Both the position numbers and the translations under genes were made by a program. 64,000 bases of DNA, from positions 1 to 64,000 of the forward strand of contig JAFZZK010000045.1 in NCBI GenBank assembly GCA_017615795.1. The letters run 5' to 3'. A model generated the notes under the pieces. It worked only from the letters and a program-made list of their open reading frames with translations. It had not been told where the DNA came from and searched no databases. This document shows positions 15,128 to 23,413 of the stretch, in pieces. Positions within the stretch are counted from its first letter, which is position 1. Each line of letters opens with the position of its first letter. The DNA comes from Bacteroidales bacterium (GTDB lineage: Bacteria; Bacteroidota; Bacteroidia; Bacteroidales; WCHB1-69).

Positions 15128-15937
15128 TTAATAAATGAACGGGAAAACTCTCTTCAATTTCTTGGCCTCCATTTCCGGGCCAAATTCAGTCTTGTAATTC
15201 TTGTACAGGGCGTTAGCACGCGGCACGAGGTTGGCGAAGGTCCAGAGGAAGAAGACCAAGCCGGAGATGGACCATGTGAGGATGGCGAAACCAAGCCACT
15301 CCATCAGTTCGCCCAAGTAGTTGGCACTTGTGACATATTCGAAGAGGAACCCCTGCGGCAGGTAATGTTTGGTATCGTTGTCGTCCTTGCGCAAATGACG
15401 GATGATGTAATCGGAGCGCAAATTGACGTAGAAGCCCAAAAAGAAAAGGCAAACACCGATGATGAACTGCGGCGACCAAAGCCAAGCAGTGTCGGTGTAG
15501 GAAAGCCCGAGCACATGATAATTGGCCTTGTAGGATTCGAAGAAAATCCAGTATCCCTGCATCATGGCATTGAGAATGTTGAATGAAATGCCCATAAACA
15601 TCACGGCCAAGGACATTTTGCTGCTCTTGCCTTTCATCAGCCAAGGGAAGATGATGGAACGCTGGAAATAGTGTATCTCGAAGATGAGCAGAAAGACCAT
15701 GGGCACAAGATCGAAGCGATGCGGCGAGCAAAGCCAGATGATGATCATGGCTAAAAAGATGGGAAATTCCATGAGGAACCACGCCACCTTGTTGTTGATG
15801 CTCTTGCCCCATTTGCTGGACGTGAACTGTCCGTAGCCGGCATTCACAAAGTAGAGGGAGATGAAGACGACCACGGCAAGACCAACCATCACCCAAAGGT
15901 AGATGTTAAAGGCCGATGTTAAAAAGTCAGGATTCAT
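15128..15937 (-). CDS. 3-oxo-5-alpha-steroid 4-dehydrogenase (SRD5A) family membrane protein
   Basis: A 269-residue integral membrane protein with about six to seven hydrophobic helices. The C-terminal third carries the signature of steroid 5-alpha-reductases: NLRSDYIIRHLRKDDND, then LPQGFLFEYVTSANYLGE and MEWLGFAILTWS, very close to the EYVTAANYFGE region I recall in mammalian SRD5A1. These enzymes reduce the 4,5 double bond of 3-oxo-delta-4 steroids with NADPH. Homologues in gut Bacteroidales have been linked to bile acid and steroid conversion, so host or dietary sterols are plausible substrates; a native isoprenoid or lipid substrate is the alternative. It sits between a molybdopterin-family gene and murF, 38 bp and 31 bp away. 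Confidence 0.85.
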   Translation of the reverse strand: MNPDFLTSAFNIYLWVMVGLAVVVFISLYFVNAGYGQFTSSKWGKSINNKVAWFLMEFPIFLAMIIIWLCSPHRFDLVPMVFLLIFEIHYFQRSIIFPWLMKGKSSKMSLAVMFMGISFNILNAMMQGYWIFFESYKANYHVLGLSYTDTAWLWSPQFIIGVCLFFLGFYVNLRSDYIIRHLRKDDNDTKHYLPQGFLFEYVTSANYLGELMEWLGFAILTWSISGLVFFLWTFANLVPRANALYKNYKTEFGPEMEAKKLKRVFPFIY

Positions 15938-15975
15938 AGTTGATGTTTTTTTTAGTAAAAAGAGTGAATAGTGTG

Positions 15976-17253
15976 TTATCTGAAAAAATGTCTGAGTCCG
16001 CTGCGACAGCCGCCCTGAAAGAAGGACACATATTCCAAGAAAACCTCGGAGGGTGTGTCTATGGGCGACAGACCAAGCAGCTGACCCATGCGTGACAGTT
16101 GCTGCAGGTTATCAAGCGGCAACGGGTTATCGTTGGAGGGCTCGCAGGTATGCGCCGCCCTCGTAGAGTCAGTAAAGGTGCCGTGCACCTCGTCGGGCAA
16201 CGCGGCTGGCAAGAGCAGGTCGAAATCCGCGGACTCGCCGTCCCAACGGGCGGTATGCAACACCGAGAAGGCACTGTTCCTAACCTGTTCAAGCACATCG
16301 GCAGGCATTGCCGCACCCGTGCTGTTGAAGACAAGACAGCCCTGGAAATCGTGTTTGTCGAGGCGGGCCGGGATGTCCACTGGACTTGTCGTCACCTCCT
16401 TCCGGCAAATGTCGATCAACAGTTGCCGGCTGTTCTCATCCATGGGCCGCCCCCCCACACAAACGTTGGGAAAGATGCCCATGTCGTGCAGTCCCTGGGA
16501 GTTAAGCTCAGCCTTCAAGCACAAGAATCCGGAGGCAGGCTTGGCCTGAATGTCGAGCAGCATGCAAAGGTTTTCGAGTTCAATGACTCCGCGCGCGTCC
16601 AACAAGCGTTCCCAAACTATGAAGACAGGCGCTTGCGTTTCCGACAGCATTGTGGTGAACGAAGCAATGTCGCCGTCTGTCAACTGATTGGCAGCCAGGA
16701 GCGCGTCATAGTTCTCTTCAAGGATGCGTTTCTTATATTCAGCATAATTTTTTCCCAATCCGTTCACATAAATGCCTTTCGCGAGGTCGTGACGAATGAG
16801 GTAGCTGTTGATGCTTCTGAAGAAAGCGGCATAATCAACAATGTTCAGCGTCTCCGGCGTATTGAAATAATAGTGCGGTGTCTCTGTCATGGTCTCCACG
16901 ACATTTCGGGCAAAATCCTGCGAAGCTGCATGCGCTTGTTCATCGAACATACAGAAAAAATAACTGGAACTAAAGAGCTCCACAAAAGGAACGATGTCGT
17001 TCTTGTCGATAAAAAAAGAGGTGCCGCGACGGTAGTAGTCGAAGGAGCCAAGGGCGTTGGTATGCAGGCCGGCGCGCGAGAGCCGTTGCATCAAATAAAG
17101 CTCTTCATTGGAGTAATCGCCGGATGTCATCACCAAGCAATCATTCTCGGGCATTGAACCAAGCCGTTCCGCAACGAGGTGGAAAGCCTCATCAAAAGTC
17201 ACGGACACATAGCGGCCATTTTGCCGTACCATCGGTCGTAAAATTCGATTCAT
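15976..17253 (-). CDS. Molybdopterin-oxidoreductase-like protein lacking the Fe-S and cofactor-closing domains
   Basis: A 425-residue protein that resembles the middle of formate dehydrogenase alpha or NuoG-type subunits. It starts RPMVRQNGRYVSVTFDEAF, the point where the N-terminal [4Fe-4S] domain normally ends, and contains HDMGIFPNVCVGG, a conserved segment of this superfamily. The usual C-x2-C-x3-C cluster domain is missing upstream (gldA is only 5 bp away) and there is no C-terminal dinucleotide-binding barrel; the last residues are GGCRSGLRHFFR. The frame is intact, so it looks like a domain-reduced but maintained protein. Its function is unknown; a structural or electron-transfer-complex subunit is a guess. 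Confidence 0.65.
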   Translation of the reverse strand: MNRILRPMVRQNGRYVSVTFDEAFHLVAERLGSMPENDCLVMTSGDYSNEELYLMQRLSRAGLHTNALGSFDYYRRGTSFFIDKNDIVPFVELFSSSYFFCMFDEQAHAASQDFARNVVETMTETPHYYFNTPETLNIVDYAAFFRSINSYLIRHDLAKGIYVNGLGKNYAEYKKRILEENYDALLAANQLTDGDIASFTTMLSETQAPVFIVWERLLDARGVIELENLCMLLDIQAKPASGFLCLKAELNSQGLHDMGIFPNVCVGGRPMDENSRQLLIDICRKEVTTSPVDIPARLDKHDFQGCLVFNSTGAAMPADVLEQVRNSAFSVLHTARWDGESADFDLLLPAALPDEVHGTFTDSTRAAHTCEPSNDNPLPLDNLQQLSRMGQLLGLSPIDTPSEVFLEYVSFFQGGCRSGLRHFFR

Positions 17254-17258
17254 AGGCT

Positions 17259-18002
17259 TTATTTGTTGGTGAGTGCATGGAAGATTTCCTCCATGCCGAG
17301 GGCGTTGAGTTCGTCGGCATGTTTGATGCCAAGCTTCACGGCAATGTCAGGCAGGTCGGCAACGGGTGTGTCGACGACAAGTTTGCCGTGGTTGATGATG
17401 ACAACGTGGTCACACATGGCCTGAACCTCCTGCATAATGTGCGTGGAGAGGAGGACGGTGCGGTCTTTGCCGTATTCGCGGATGAGACTACGGATTTCGA
17501 TGAGCTGGTTGGGGTCAAGGCCTGTGGTCGGTTCGTCGAGAATGAGCACTTCCGGTTTGTGGATGAGGGCTTGGGCAATGCCCACGCGCTGCTTGTAGCC
17601 ACGAGAAAGTGCGCCAATTTTCTTATGCTGTTCGGGACCAAGGCCGGTATTCTCGATGACTTCGGCCACGCTGCCCTTGACATCTTTGAGGTGATGAACG
17701 CCGGCGATGAACTGGAGAAACTCCCGCACGTACATGTCATAATAGAGCGGGTTAGCTTCGGAAAGATAGCCTATCCGCTTCCGCAACTCCAAGGAGTCGT
17801 TCCAAATGTCCAGTCCGCAGACAGTGACGTCGCCTGAGGTGGGCGGGATGAGGCAGGTGATAATCTTCATCATGGTGGTCTTGCCTGCGCCGTTGGGGCC
17901 CAAGAAGCCGACGATCTCGCCCTTCTTGGCCTCAAAGCTCACATCATCCAGCGCACGCTGCGTGTCAAAAACTTTGGTGACGTTCTTTACGACAATTGAC
18001 AT
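17259..18002 (-). CDS. gldA: ABC transporter ATPase, GldA type
   Basis: A 247-residue ATPase with Walker A GPNGAGKTT, signature LSRGYKQRVGIAQAL, Walker B VLILDEPTTGLDP and the H-loop STHIMQE. It is closest to GldA, the ATPase that works with the membrane proteins GldF and GldG, which are encoded here at 43.5-46.0 kb. This split arrangement (gldA away from gldFG) is also seen in Flavobacterium. GldA/F/G are needed for gliding in some species, yet they also occur in non-gliding Bacteroidetes, so motility should not be assumed. It leads the block running to anmK. Confidence 0.85.
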   Translation of the reverse strand: MSIVVKNVTKVFDTQRALDDVSFEAKKGEIVGFLGPNGAGKTTMMKIITCLIPPTSGDVTVCGLDIWNDSLELRKRIGYLSEANPLYYDMYVREFLQFIAGVHHLKDVKGSVAEVIENTGLGPEQHKKIGALSRGYKQRVGIAQALIHKPEVLILDEPTTGLDPNQLIEIRSLIREYGKDRTVLLSTHIMQEVQAMCDHVVIINHGKLVVDTPVADLPDIAVKLGIKHADELNALGMEEIFHALTNK

Positions 18003-18026
18003 ACTATAGCCATTTTAATGAGGCCG

Positions 18027-18056
18027 CAAAGATACAAAAAATACCATTAGAGCCAA
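18027..18056 (-). promoter_or_regulatory. Promoter of the gldA-anmK block
   Basis: On the minus strand TATCTTTG (18034-18027) with TTG (18056-18054), 19 bp apart, and 24 bp upstream of the gldA ATG. Confidence 0.7.
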
Positions 18057-18115
18057 TGCGGGCCTTGGCCCATGCGCGAATGAACGACTTGGCCCGTGAC
18101 GGCATGAAACAAGCG

Positions 18116-18144
18116 TTGTCCTACAACATTTTTTTGTATTTTTG
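18116..18144 (+). promoter_or_regulatory. Promoter of the flippase-rfaE2-M23 operon
   Basis: TATTTTTG at 18137-18144 with TTG at 18116-18118, 18 bp apart, and 20 bp upstream of the first ATG. Confidence 0.75.
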
Positions 18145-18164
18145 CACGCTTTTTAACAATCTAT

Positions 18165-19268
18165 ATGGATAACGTGAAAAACACGGGGAACATGGAAGCC
18201 ACGAGGCATGCCGGCAATACGGTAAAATCCGTCTTGCAAGTAGTGCTCTTCGTGGGATTGGGTATTCTGTTCATCTGGCTCTCTGTGCGCTCGCTCACCA
18301 AGGAGGATGTGCAAATGATTTTCGATGCCATCAAGCTGGTAAACAATCCATTGGGTTGGAGCATGTTGGGGGTTTCCGCCTTGTTCGCTATTTTGGCGGA
18401 CGTGGCGCGCGCTGTGCGCAGCAAAATCCTGTTAGTGCCCATCGGGTACAATGTGAGGTTCCCCATGGCCTTCTATTCCGTGATGGTCTGCTATCTGGCC
18501 AATCTGGCCGTACCCCGCTTGGGTGAGATTTTGCGCTGTTCATTCTTGCAACGGTTCGAAAATGTGCCCTTTCAGAAGACCTTGGGCACTGTGCTCACGG
18601 AACGTGCCGTAGACCTGCTTTGCTGGCTCTTCATGCTGCTCATCGCCATCGGCATGAACATGGAGCTCCTCAACAATCTTGTCGTGGACCATGCCAACAA
18701 CCTGACACTTCGCGCCTTGTTGGAGCAAAAGGGGCTGTCCCTTCTCGGCAACTATTTCATCTACATTCTGATTGCCGTCATCATTGCATCATATATTGTC
18801 TTTCGCCTGACCCGCAAATGGTGGATGCGCGTGCCCTTCTTCGTAAAGGTGCGCGAGTTCCTTGTCGGCATCTGGCGCGGCTTCATCTCCATCAAGGATC
18901 TGCCCCACCCGTGGCGATACATATTCTGGACTCTCCTCATGTGGGTGTTCTATTTCTTAGGCACCTATTCCTGCTTCCTCGCCTTCCCATTCTTGCAGCA
19001 CATCGGCCCGGGCGCTGCCTACTCCGTGCTCATCTTCAGCACGATCGCCTTCATGGTCTCCCAGGGCGGTCTCGGCTCCTATCCGCTGATTGTCGCGGGT
19101 ATTGTCTTCATGTACGGCGTACCTTACACACAAGGCTTGGCCGGCGGTTGGGTTGGCTGGGTACTCCAAACCGCCATCGCCCTTGTGCTCGGCTTGGCAT
19201 CCCTCGTCCTGGCTTCCTTCCACAAAAAGAAAAGAGACAAAACCATCCCTGACACTGCCGAAAGATGA
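18165..19268 (+). CDS. Flippase-like (LPG synthase TM region / YbhN) membrane protein
   Basis: A 367-residue polytopic membrane protein with about eight hydrophobic helices, of the UPF0104/YbhN family (lysylphosphatidylglycerol synthase membrane domain). Family blocks include [36 protein letters not shown] and [13 protein letters not shown]. The catalytic aminoacyl-transferase half of true LPG synthases is absent. Family members are thought to move lipid-linked substrates across the inner membrane, but the cargo here is unknown. Its stop overlaps the start of rfaE2 by 4 bp, which hints at a role in glycan or lipid A supply. Confidence 0.8.
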   Translation: MDNVKNTGNMEATRHAGNTVKSVLQVVLFVGLGILFIWLSVRSLTKEDVQMIFDAIKLVNNPLGWSMLGVSALFAILADVARAVRSKILLVPIGYNVRFPMAFYSVMVCYLANLAVPRLGEILRCSFLQRFENVPFQKTLGTVLTERAVDLLCWLFMLLIAIGMNMELLNNLVVDHANNLTLRALLEQKGLSLLGNYFIYILIAVIIASYIVFRLTRKWWMRVPFFVKVREFLVGIWRGFISIKDLPHPWRYIFWTLLMWVFYFLGTYSCFLAFPFLQHIGPGAAYSVLIFSTIAFMVSQGGLGSYPLIVAGIVFMYGVPYTQGLAGGWVGWVLQTAIALVLGLASLVLASFHKKKRDKTIPDTAER

Positions 19269-19753
19269 TCGATTTCCTGACACATATCACCAAAAAAATA
19301 GTACCGCAAGACTATTTCGTTCAAAACGAAGCGGTCTTGCACCAAAAGAAGATTGTCTTCACCAACGGTTGTTTCGACATTCTGCACGCCGGCCATGTCA
19401 CCTATTTGGCCAAGGCCCGGCAAATGGGCGACCTGCTTGTGGTCGGGCTCAACAGCGATGCATCCGTGCGGCGGCTCAAAGGCCCCGAAAGGCCTGTCAA
19501 CGACCAAAATGCACGGGCATTGCTACTCGCCGCCCTAGAAATGGTGGACTACGTAACCCTGTTTGAGGAAGACACACCCTACAACCTCATCTGCCAAGTA
19601 AAACCCGACTTGTTAGTCAAAGGAGGTGATTACAACGTGGACAACATCGTCGGGGCCGATTTCGTGCGGCAACATGGCGGACAGACCTGCACCATCCCTT
19701 TAGTGGAAGGTTTTTCCACCACCTCCATCATCGACCATTTAAAACACCAATAA
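19265..19753 (+). CDS. rfaE2: D-glycero-beta-D-manno-heptose 1-phosphate adenylyltransferase
   Basis: A 162-residue nucleotidyltransferase equal to the C-terminal half of E. coli HldE. It makes ADP-heptose for LPS core. Motifs are [17 protein letters not shown] (HxGH active site), [19 protein letters not shown] and [10 protein letters not shown]. The kinase half (RfaE1/HldA) is not in the window. It is coupled to the flippase-like gene upstream and lies 4 bp before the M23-LysM gene. Confidence 0.93.
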   Translation: MIDFLTHITKKIVPQDYFVQNEAVLHQKKIVFTNGCFDILHAGHVTYLAKARQMGDLLVVGLNSDASVRRLKGPERPVNDQNARALLLAALEMVDYVTLFEEDTPYNLICQVKPDLLVKGGDYNVDNIVGADFVRQHGGQTCTIPLVEGFSTTSIIDHLKHQ

Positions 19754-19757
19754 AGCC

Positions 19758-20783
19758 ATGAGACGAATCTTCACGCTACTTGCGCTCTGCTCCATCTGTT
19801 CGCTGCTGGCGGCCCAAACGGTCGACGTAACCTCGCGATCACAGAATGCTGCCTTGCAGGACACGGCGCGTCCGGTCTTCAACCCCGACCAAGTGCGATT
19901 AGCCTCCTACCCTTCCATTTCCGAGACCTACCAAATCCCCTCATACGAACTTTACGACCAGTATTGGGACGTCAACCACTTGCGCAGCCGAATCCTCGAC
20001 ATTCCTTTTGTCAACGACAGACTGATGCTCATCCTCATACAAGCTGGCAACAACCCCTTTGTACTGCCTTGCGTGTTCGATGATATCACCCTGTCCTACG
20101 GTCCCGACAAAAAAGGTGTTTTCCACCCGGGTGTGGATCTCAAAGTGGAACCGCAAACGCTTGTGAAAAGCTGCTTTGACGGCGTAGTCCGCATGGCTCG
20201 TCCCTACGGCGACTACGGGCTGCTGGTCACCATTCGCCACTACAACGGCATAGAGACAGTCTATGCCCATTTGGACAAGTTGTGCGTCAAACCCGGCCAG
20301 ATCGTCAACGCCGGCGATGTCATTGGACAGACGGGCAACAGCGGGAATGTCAAGGACTACACGCTCCACTTCGAAACACGATTCATGAACGAGTGCTTCG
20401 ACCCCCAGGCTATCATCGACTTTGACAACGAAACACTTTCCCACAACACTTTGGTGCTCTCACCCTCCGACTTCAACATCACACCATTAGACGATACGGG
20501 GGCCAGCACTGCAATTCCTGCCAAGCCACAGACGACCACACCCGCGACACAAGCCACATCGACTCCTCCGGAACAACCTGCTGCAACCCAGGAGGAGACA
20601 TACGAGACCCCGTCGTTGCAACGTGCCTTTGATGGCGAGGAAGAGTACCATATCGTACAAAAAGGCGAGACACTATATCGCATCGCTTCCAAATACCAAA
20701 CCACCACGCAAGCCATCCTGAAGCTGAATAACATCCAAAACGCCGACCATATCGTGGAGGGGCAACGGCTACGGGTACGGTAG
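19758..20783 (+). CDS. Periplasmic M23-family protein with C-terminal LysM
   Basis: A 341-residue exported protein: signal peptide (about 1-21), a LytM/M23 domain (about 115-220), a P/T-rich linker, and a C-terminal LysM peptidoglycan-binding module (YHIVQKGETLYRIASKY to EGQRLRVR). Zinc ligands seem kept (His123 and Asp127 in HPGVDL, His204 in TLHFE), as does the YAHL segment, but the first His of the usual HxH catalytic pair is Thr202. It may therefore be a weak or inactive endopeptidase, or a wall-binding regulator. It is last in the operon with rfaE2. Confidence 0.85.
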   Translation: MRRIFTLLALCSICSLLAAQTVDVTSRSQNAALQDTARPVFNPDQVRLASYPSISETYQIPSYELYDQYWDVNHLRSRILDIPFVNDRLMLILIQAGNNPFVLPCVFDDITLSYGPDKKGVFHPGVDLKVEPQTLVKSCFDGVVRMARPYGDYGLLVTIRHYNGIETVYAHLDKLCVKPGQIVNAGDVIGQTGNSGNVKDYTLHFETRFMNECFDPQAIIDFDNETLSHNTLVLSPSDFNITPLDDTGASTAIPAKPQTTTPATQATSTPPEQPAATQEETYETPSLQRAFDGEEEYHIVQKGETLYRIASKYQTTTQAILKLNNIQNADHIVEGQRLRVR

Positions 20784-20824
20784 ATTTTGCCAAGTGCCCA
20801 TACACACAAGCTCGCACGCGCACA

Positions 20825-20853
20825 TTGGCCCTACGAATATTTTTGTATTTTTG
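20825..20853 (+). promoter_or_regulatory. Promoter of azlCD with doubled -7 box
   Basis: Two head-to-tail copies of TATTTTTG occupy 20838-20845 and 20846-20853. The second has TTG at 20825-20827, 18 bp upstream, so it is the better match. The ATG is 29 bp beyond. Confidence 0.7.
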
Positions 20854-20882
20854 TCGCCGCTTTCAGAAAACAGCAACGGTTT

Positions 20883-21620
20883 ATGAATGAGTTTGTTAGA
20901 GGTTTAAAAAAGGGCTTTCCCATCTGTTTGGGTTACATCCCCGTTTCCTTCACCTTCGGATTAATCGCGGTGAAGATGGGATTCAACCCTGTGGAAGCCA
21001 CCATCATATCAATGACAAACATGGCCTCTGCGGGACAGTTCGCGGGCATCCGCCTCATCGAGGGCGGAGCACCCTACATCGAATTGGTGATCACCACGCT
21101 CGTCATCAACCTGCGCTACATGCTGATGTCGCTTTCGCTGTCACAGAAGGTGGCATCCGATTTGCCCTTCTACAAACGTGCGATCATGGCGTTCTGCATC
21201 ACCGACGAAGTGTTCGCCTTGGCCGCCATGGAAAAGGAGGATGTCGGTTTCCCGTTTTTCGGGGGACTGATGACCACTCCGATCATCGGCTGGACCACGG
21301 GCACATTGCTGGGTGCCGTGGCGTCGAGCCTGCTCAGTCCGATGTTGCAGGGTTGTTTTGGCATCGCGCTTTACTGCATGTTCATCGCCATCATCATCCC
21401 GCCAGCGCGCAAAGGCCGCAAGGTGGCTGTCGCCGTGATTGTTTCGGCACTGCTCTCCTGCCTCTTCAAATATATGCCGGGACTCAATGTGCTCTCCAAA
21501 AGCGGGGGCGGCGGCTGGGCCATCATCGTGGCTGCCATCATAGGTGCCGCACTCTGCGCCTCCATCAAGGAAATCAAGCGTTTCCGTCGGCGCGTGCTGA
21601 AAGGAGGTGCTCATGTGTAG
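20883..21620 (+). CDS. azlC: AzlC-family branched-chain amino acid exporter, large subunit
   Basis: A 245-residue inner-membrane protein with about seven hydrophobic helices, of the AzlC/YgaZ family, which with AzlD exports branched-chain amino acids or analogues. Recognisable segments are KKGFPICLGYIPVSFTFGLI, MTNMASAGQFAG, VINLRYMLMSLSLSQK and CITDEVFALA. The ATG at 20883 is chosen over an upstream in-frame start at 20787 because the latter lies ahead of the promoter. It overlaps azlD by 8 bp. Confidence 0.92.
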   Translation: MNEFVRGLKKGFPICLGYIPVSFTFGLIAVKMGFNPVEATIISMTNMASAGQFAGIRLIEGGAPYIELVITTLVINLRYMLMSLSLSQKVASDLPFYKRAIMAFCITDEVFALAAMEKEDVGFPFFGGLMTTPIIGWTTGTLLGAVASSLLSPMLQGCFGIALYCMFIAIIIPPARKGRKVAVAVIVSALLSCLFKYMPGLNVLSKSGGGGWAIIVAAIIGAALCASIKEIKRFRRRVLKGGAHV

Positions 21621-21957
21621 CCTCGAAAACGTCGGTATCGCCATGCTCATCATGGCCCTGACCACCTACCTCATACGCGTTGTCCCCATCGGGTTCGTGC
21701 GCCGCAAATTGGAAAACGAGTGGGTGCAGGATTTCCTCTACTACATTCCTTTTTGCGTACTGTCGGCCATGACGTTCCCTGACGTGTTGTACTCGACCAC
21801 GCCCACGGGAGCCAGCTCGCCCCACTTTGTCTCCGCCGCCATCGCCACCATGGTCGCCATCGTGTTAGCCTGGAAAGACCGCGGACTGGTGCGCGTCGCC
21901 CTCGTCGCCGTGCTTACCGCCCTCATCGTGGAGCTACTGTTACCAATTATCTTTTAA
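21613..21957 (+). CDS. azlD: AzlD-family branched-chain amino acid exporter, small subunit
   Basis: A 114-residue protein with three to four hydrophobic helices (MLIMALTTYLIRVVPIGF, DFLYYIPFCVLSAMTFP, VAIVLAWKDRGLVRV), the partner of AzlC. The start at 21613 is set by an exact Shine-Dalgarno sequence, AAAGGAGGT (21600-21608), unusual here where genes rarely carry one; it may serve re-initiation at the 8-bp overlap with azlC. Confidence 0.9.
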   Translation: MCSLENVGIAMLIMALTTYLIRVVPIGFVRRKLENEWVQDFLYYIPFCVLSAMTFPDVLYSTTPTGASSPHFVSAAIATMVAIVLAWKDRGLVRVALVAVLTALIVELLLPIIF

Positions 21958-22049
21958 ATACGATTGGGATTGGGTGGAACTGCAATATCCTGCATTTTCA
22001 TCCAATAAAATCAACAAATATTCGTTGATAAAATGTGAATTTTATTCTA

Positions 22050-22077
22050 TTGAATAGGATAAAATAACCTATTTTTG
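22050..22077 (+). promoter_or_regulatory. Promoter of the EnvC-like gene
   Basis: TATTTTTG at 22070-22077 with TTG at 22050-22052, 17 bp apart, and 20 bp upstream of the ATG. Confidence 0.75.
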
Positions 22078-22097
22078 CAAGTTAAAAAAGGTGTGTT

Positions 22098-23411
22098 ATG
22101 AAATTTTCCCAAGCAAACATTAGGAAGTTCTTTCTCCTGACATTTTTATTCTGGGGAATATGGGTCGTGCCTGATGCTCAAGCGCAAAAAAGCAGCAAAC
22201 AGTTAAAGCAGGACAAGCAGAAGATTGAGAAGGAAATTGCCGAAACACAGAACCTGATCAAGAAGAACCAGAAGAACCAGAAGGCGTCGTTGCAGCAAAT
22301 CGCGATGTTGCGCCAACAAATCAACAACCGCGAGAAGCTGATAACAACCCTTTCCCAAGAGATCATGCTGATGGAAGAGGAGCAAGAGCAAAACCAGCAG
22401 CAAATCCTCAACTTGCAGAAGAAGCTGGAGTACATGAAATCCGACTACGCGCAAGTGGTTTACATGGCTTACCGCAACCGCAACCTGATGGACCGCGTCA
22501 CCTTCATCCTGGCATCCGACGACTTTTCGCAGATGTTCCGCAGGATGCGTTTCTACACTGTTTTTTCCGACAATGTGCGCAGCCAGGCCGAGAAAATCAA
22601 AAAGACACAAGCTGAGTTAAAGGAGAAAAACGAACAGATCATCGCTCTGAAAAACGAGAAGCTGACGCTTTTATCCGGCAAGGAAAACGAAATCAAGAAG
22701 TTGGAACTTGACCGCAAGGAGAAGACCCGCAGTTCGGAGCAACTCAAGAAACAATCGCAGCAGTTGACGGCCCAGTTGCAGGAAAAGCAGCGCCAGCGTC
22801 GCAACCTCGATGCCGCCATTCAGAAGGCCATCAAGGCTGAGATCGCGGCAGCCAATGCCAAGCGCGCCGCCGAAGCTGCTGCTAAGAACAAGGGCAAGTC
22901 GGGCAGCACGTCCACGGCGGCCAAGTCCGAATCTTCCACCTCGACTAACACCCGTGCCAATGCCACCATCCTCCTCACTCCGGAGGAGCAGACCCTCAAC
23001 AACTCCTTCGTCAGCAACAAGGGCAAATTGCCGTGGCCCGTGGCCAAAGGCGCCAAGGTGGCTGACTTCGGCAGCTACGCCCATCCCGACGTTCCCTCCG
23101 TGCTCATCGAAAACCATGGCATCAACATCCTGACCGACGCAGGCACGTCCGTCCGAGCCGTCTACGACGGCGAGGTGATCACCGTAATGGACGTGGACGG
23201 CTCCAAGGTGGTCATCGTGCGACACGGCGAGTATTGCACCATCTATCAGAATTTCACGACCATCAACGTGCGCAAAGGCAACAAGGTGACCACCAAGCAA
23301 ACCCTTGGCACCATAGGCAAAAACCCCACCACCAACACCTACGAGCTGCACTTCGAGATCTGGAAGGGCGACGCTTACCTCAACCCTAACTCCTGGTTGG
23401 CCAAACGATAG
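22098..23411 (+). CDS. EnvC-like murein hydrolase activator
   Basis: A 437-residue periplasmic protein: signal peptide (about 1-33), a long coiled coil (about 34-250, heptads rich in Q, K and E), an Ala/Lys/Ser linker, and a C-terminal LytM/M23 domain (about 310-437). The LytM domain is degenerate: the HxxxD zinc motif reads NHGIN (both ligands Asn) and HxH reads ELH. This is the state of E. coli EnvC, which activates amidases at the septum rather than cutting wall itself, so a division-amidase activator is the best inference. engB starts 2 bp after its stop. Confidence 0.88.
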   Translation: MKFSQANIRKFFLLTFLFWGIWVVPDAQAQKSSKQLKQDKQKIEKEIAETQNLIKKNQKNQKASLQQIAMLRQQINNREKLITTLSQEIMLMEEEQEQNQQQILNLQKKLEYMKSDYAQVVYMAYRNRNLMDRVTFILASDDFSQMFRRMRFYTVFSDNVRSQAEKIKKTQAELKEKNEQIIALKNEKLTLLSGKENEIKKLELDRKEKTRSSEQLKKQSQQLTAQLQEKQRQRRNLDAAIQKAIKAEIAAANAKRAAEAAAKNKGKSGSTSTAAKSESSTSTNTRANATILLTPEEQTLNNSFVSNKGKLPWPVAKGAKVADFGSYAHPDVPSVLIENHGINILTDAGTSVRAVYDGEVITVMDVDGSKVVIVRHGEYCTIYQNFTTINVRKGNKVTTKQTLGTIGKNPTTNTYELHFEIWKGDAYLNPNSWLAKR

Positions 23412-23413
23412 AC

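Noticed and set aside
15976..17253. Calling the molybdopterin-family gene a pseudogene
   Set aside because: There is no frameshift or stop, and it is tightly packed with its neighbours; domain loss alone is not proof of decay.
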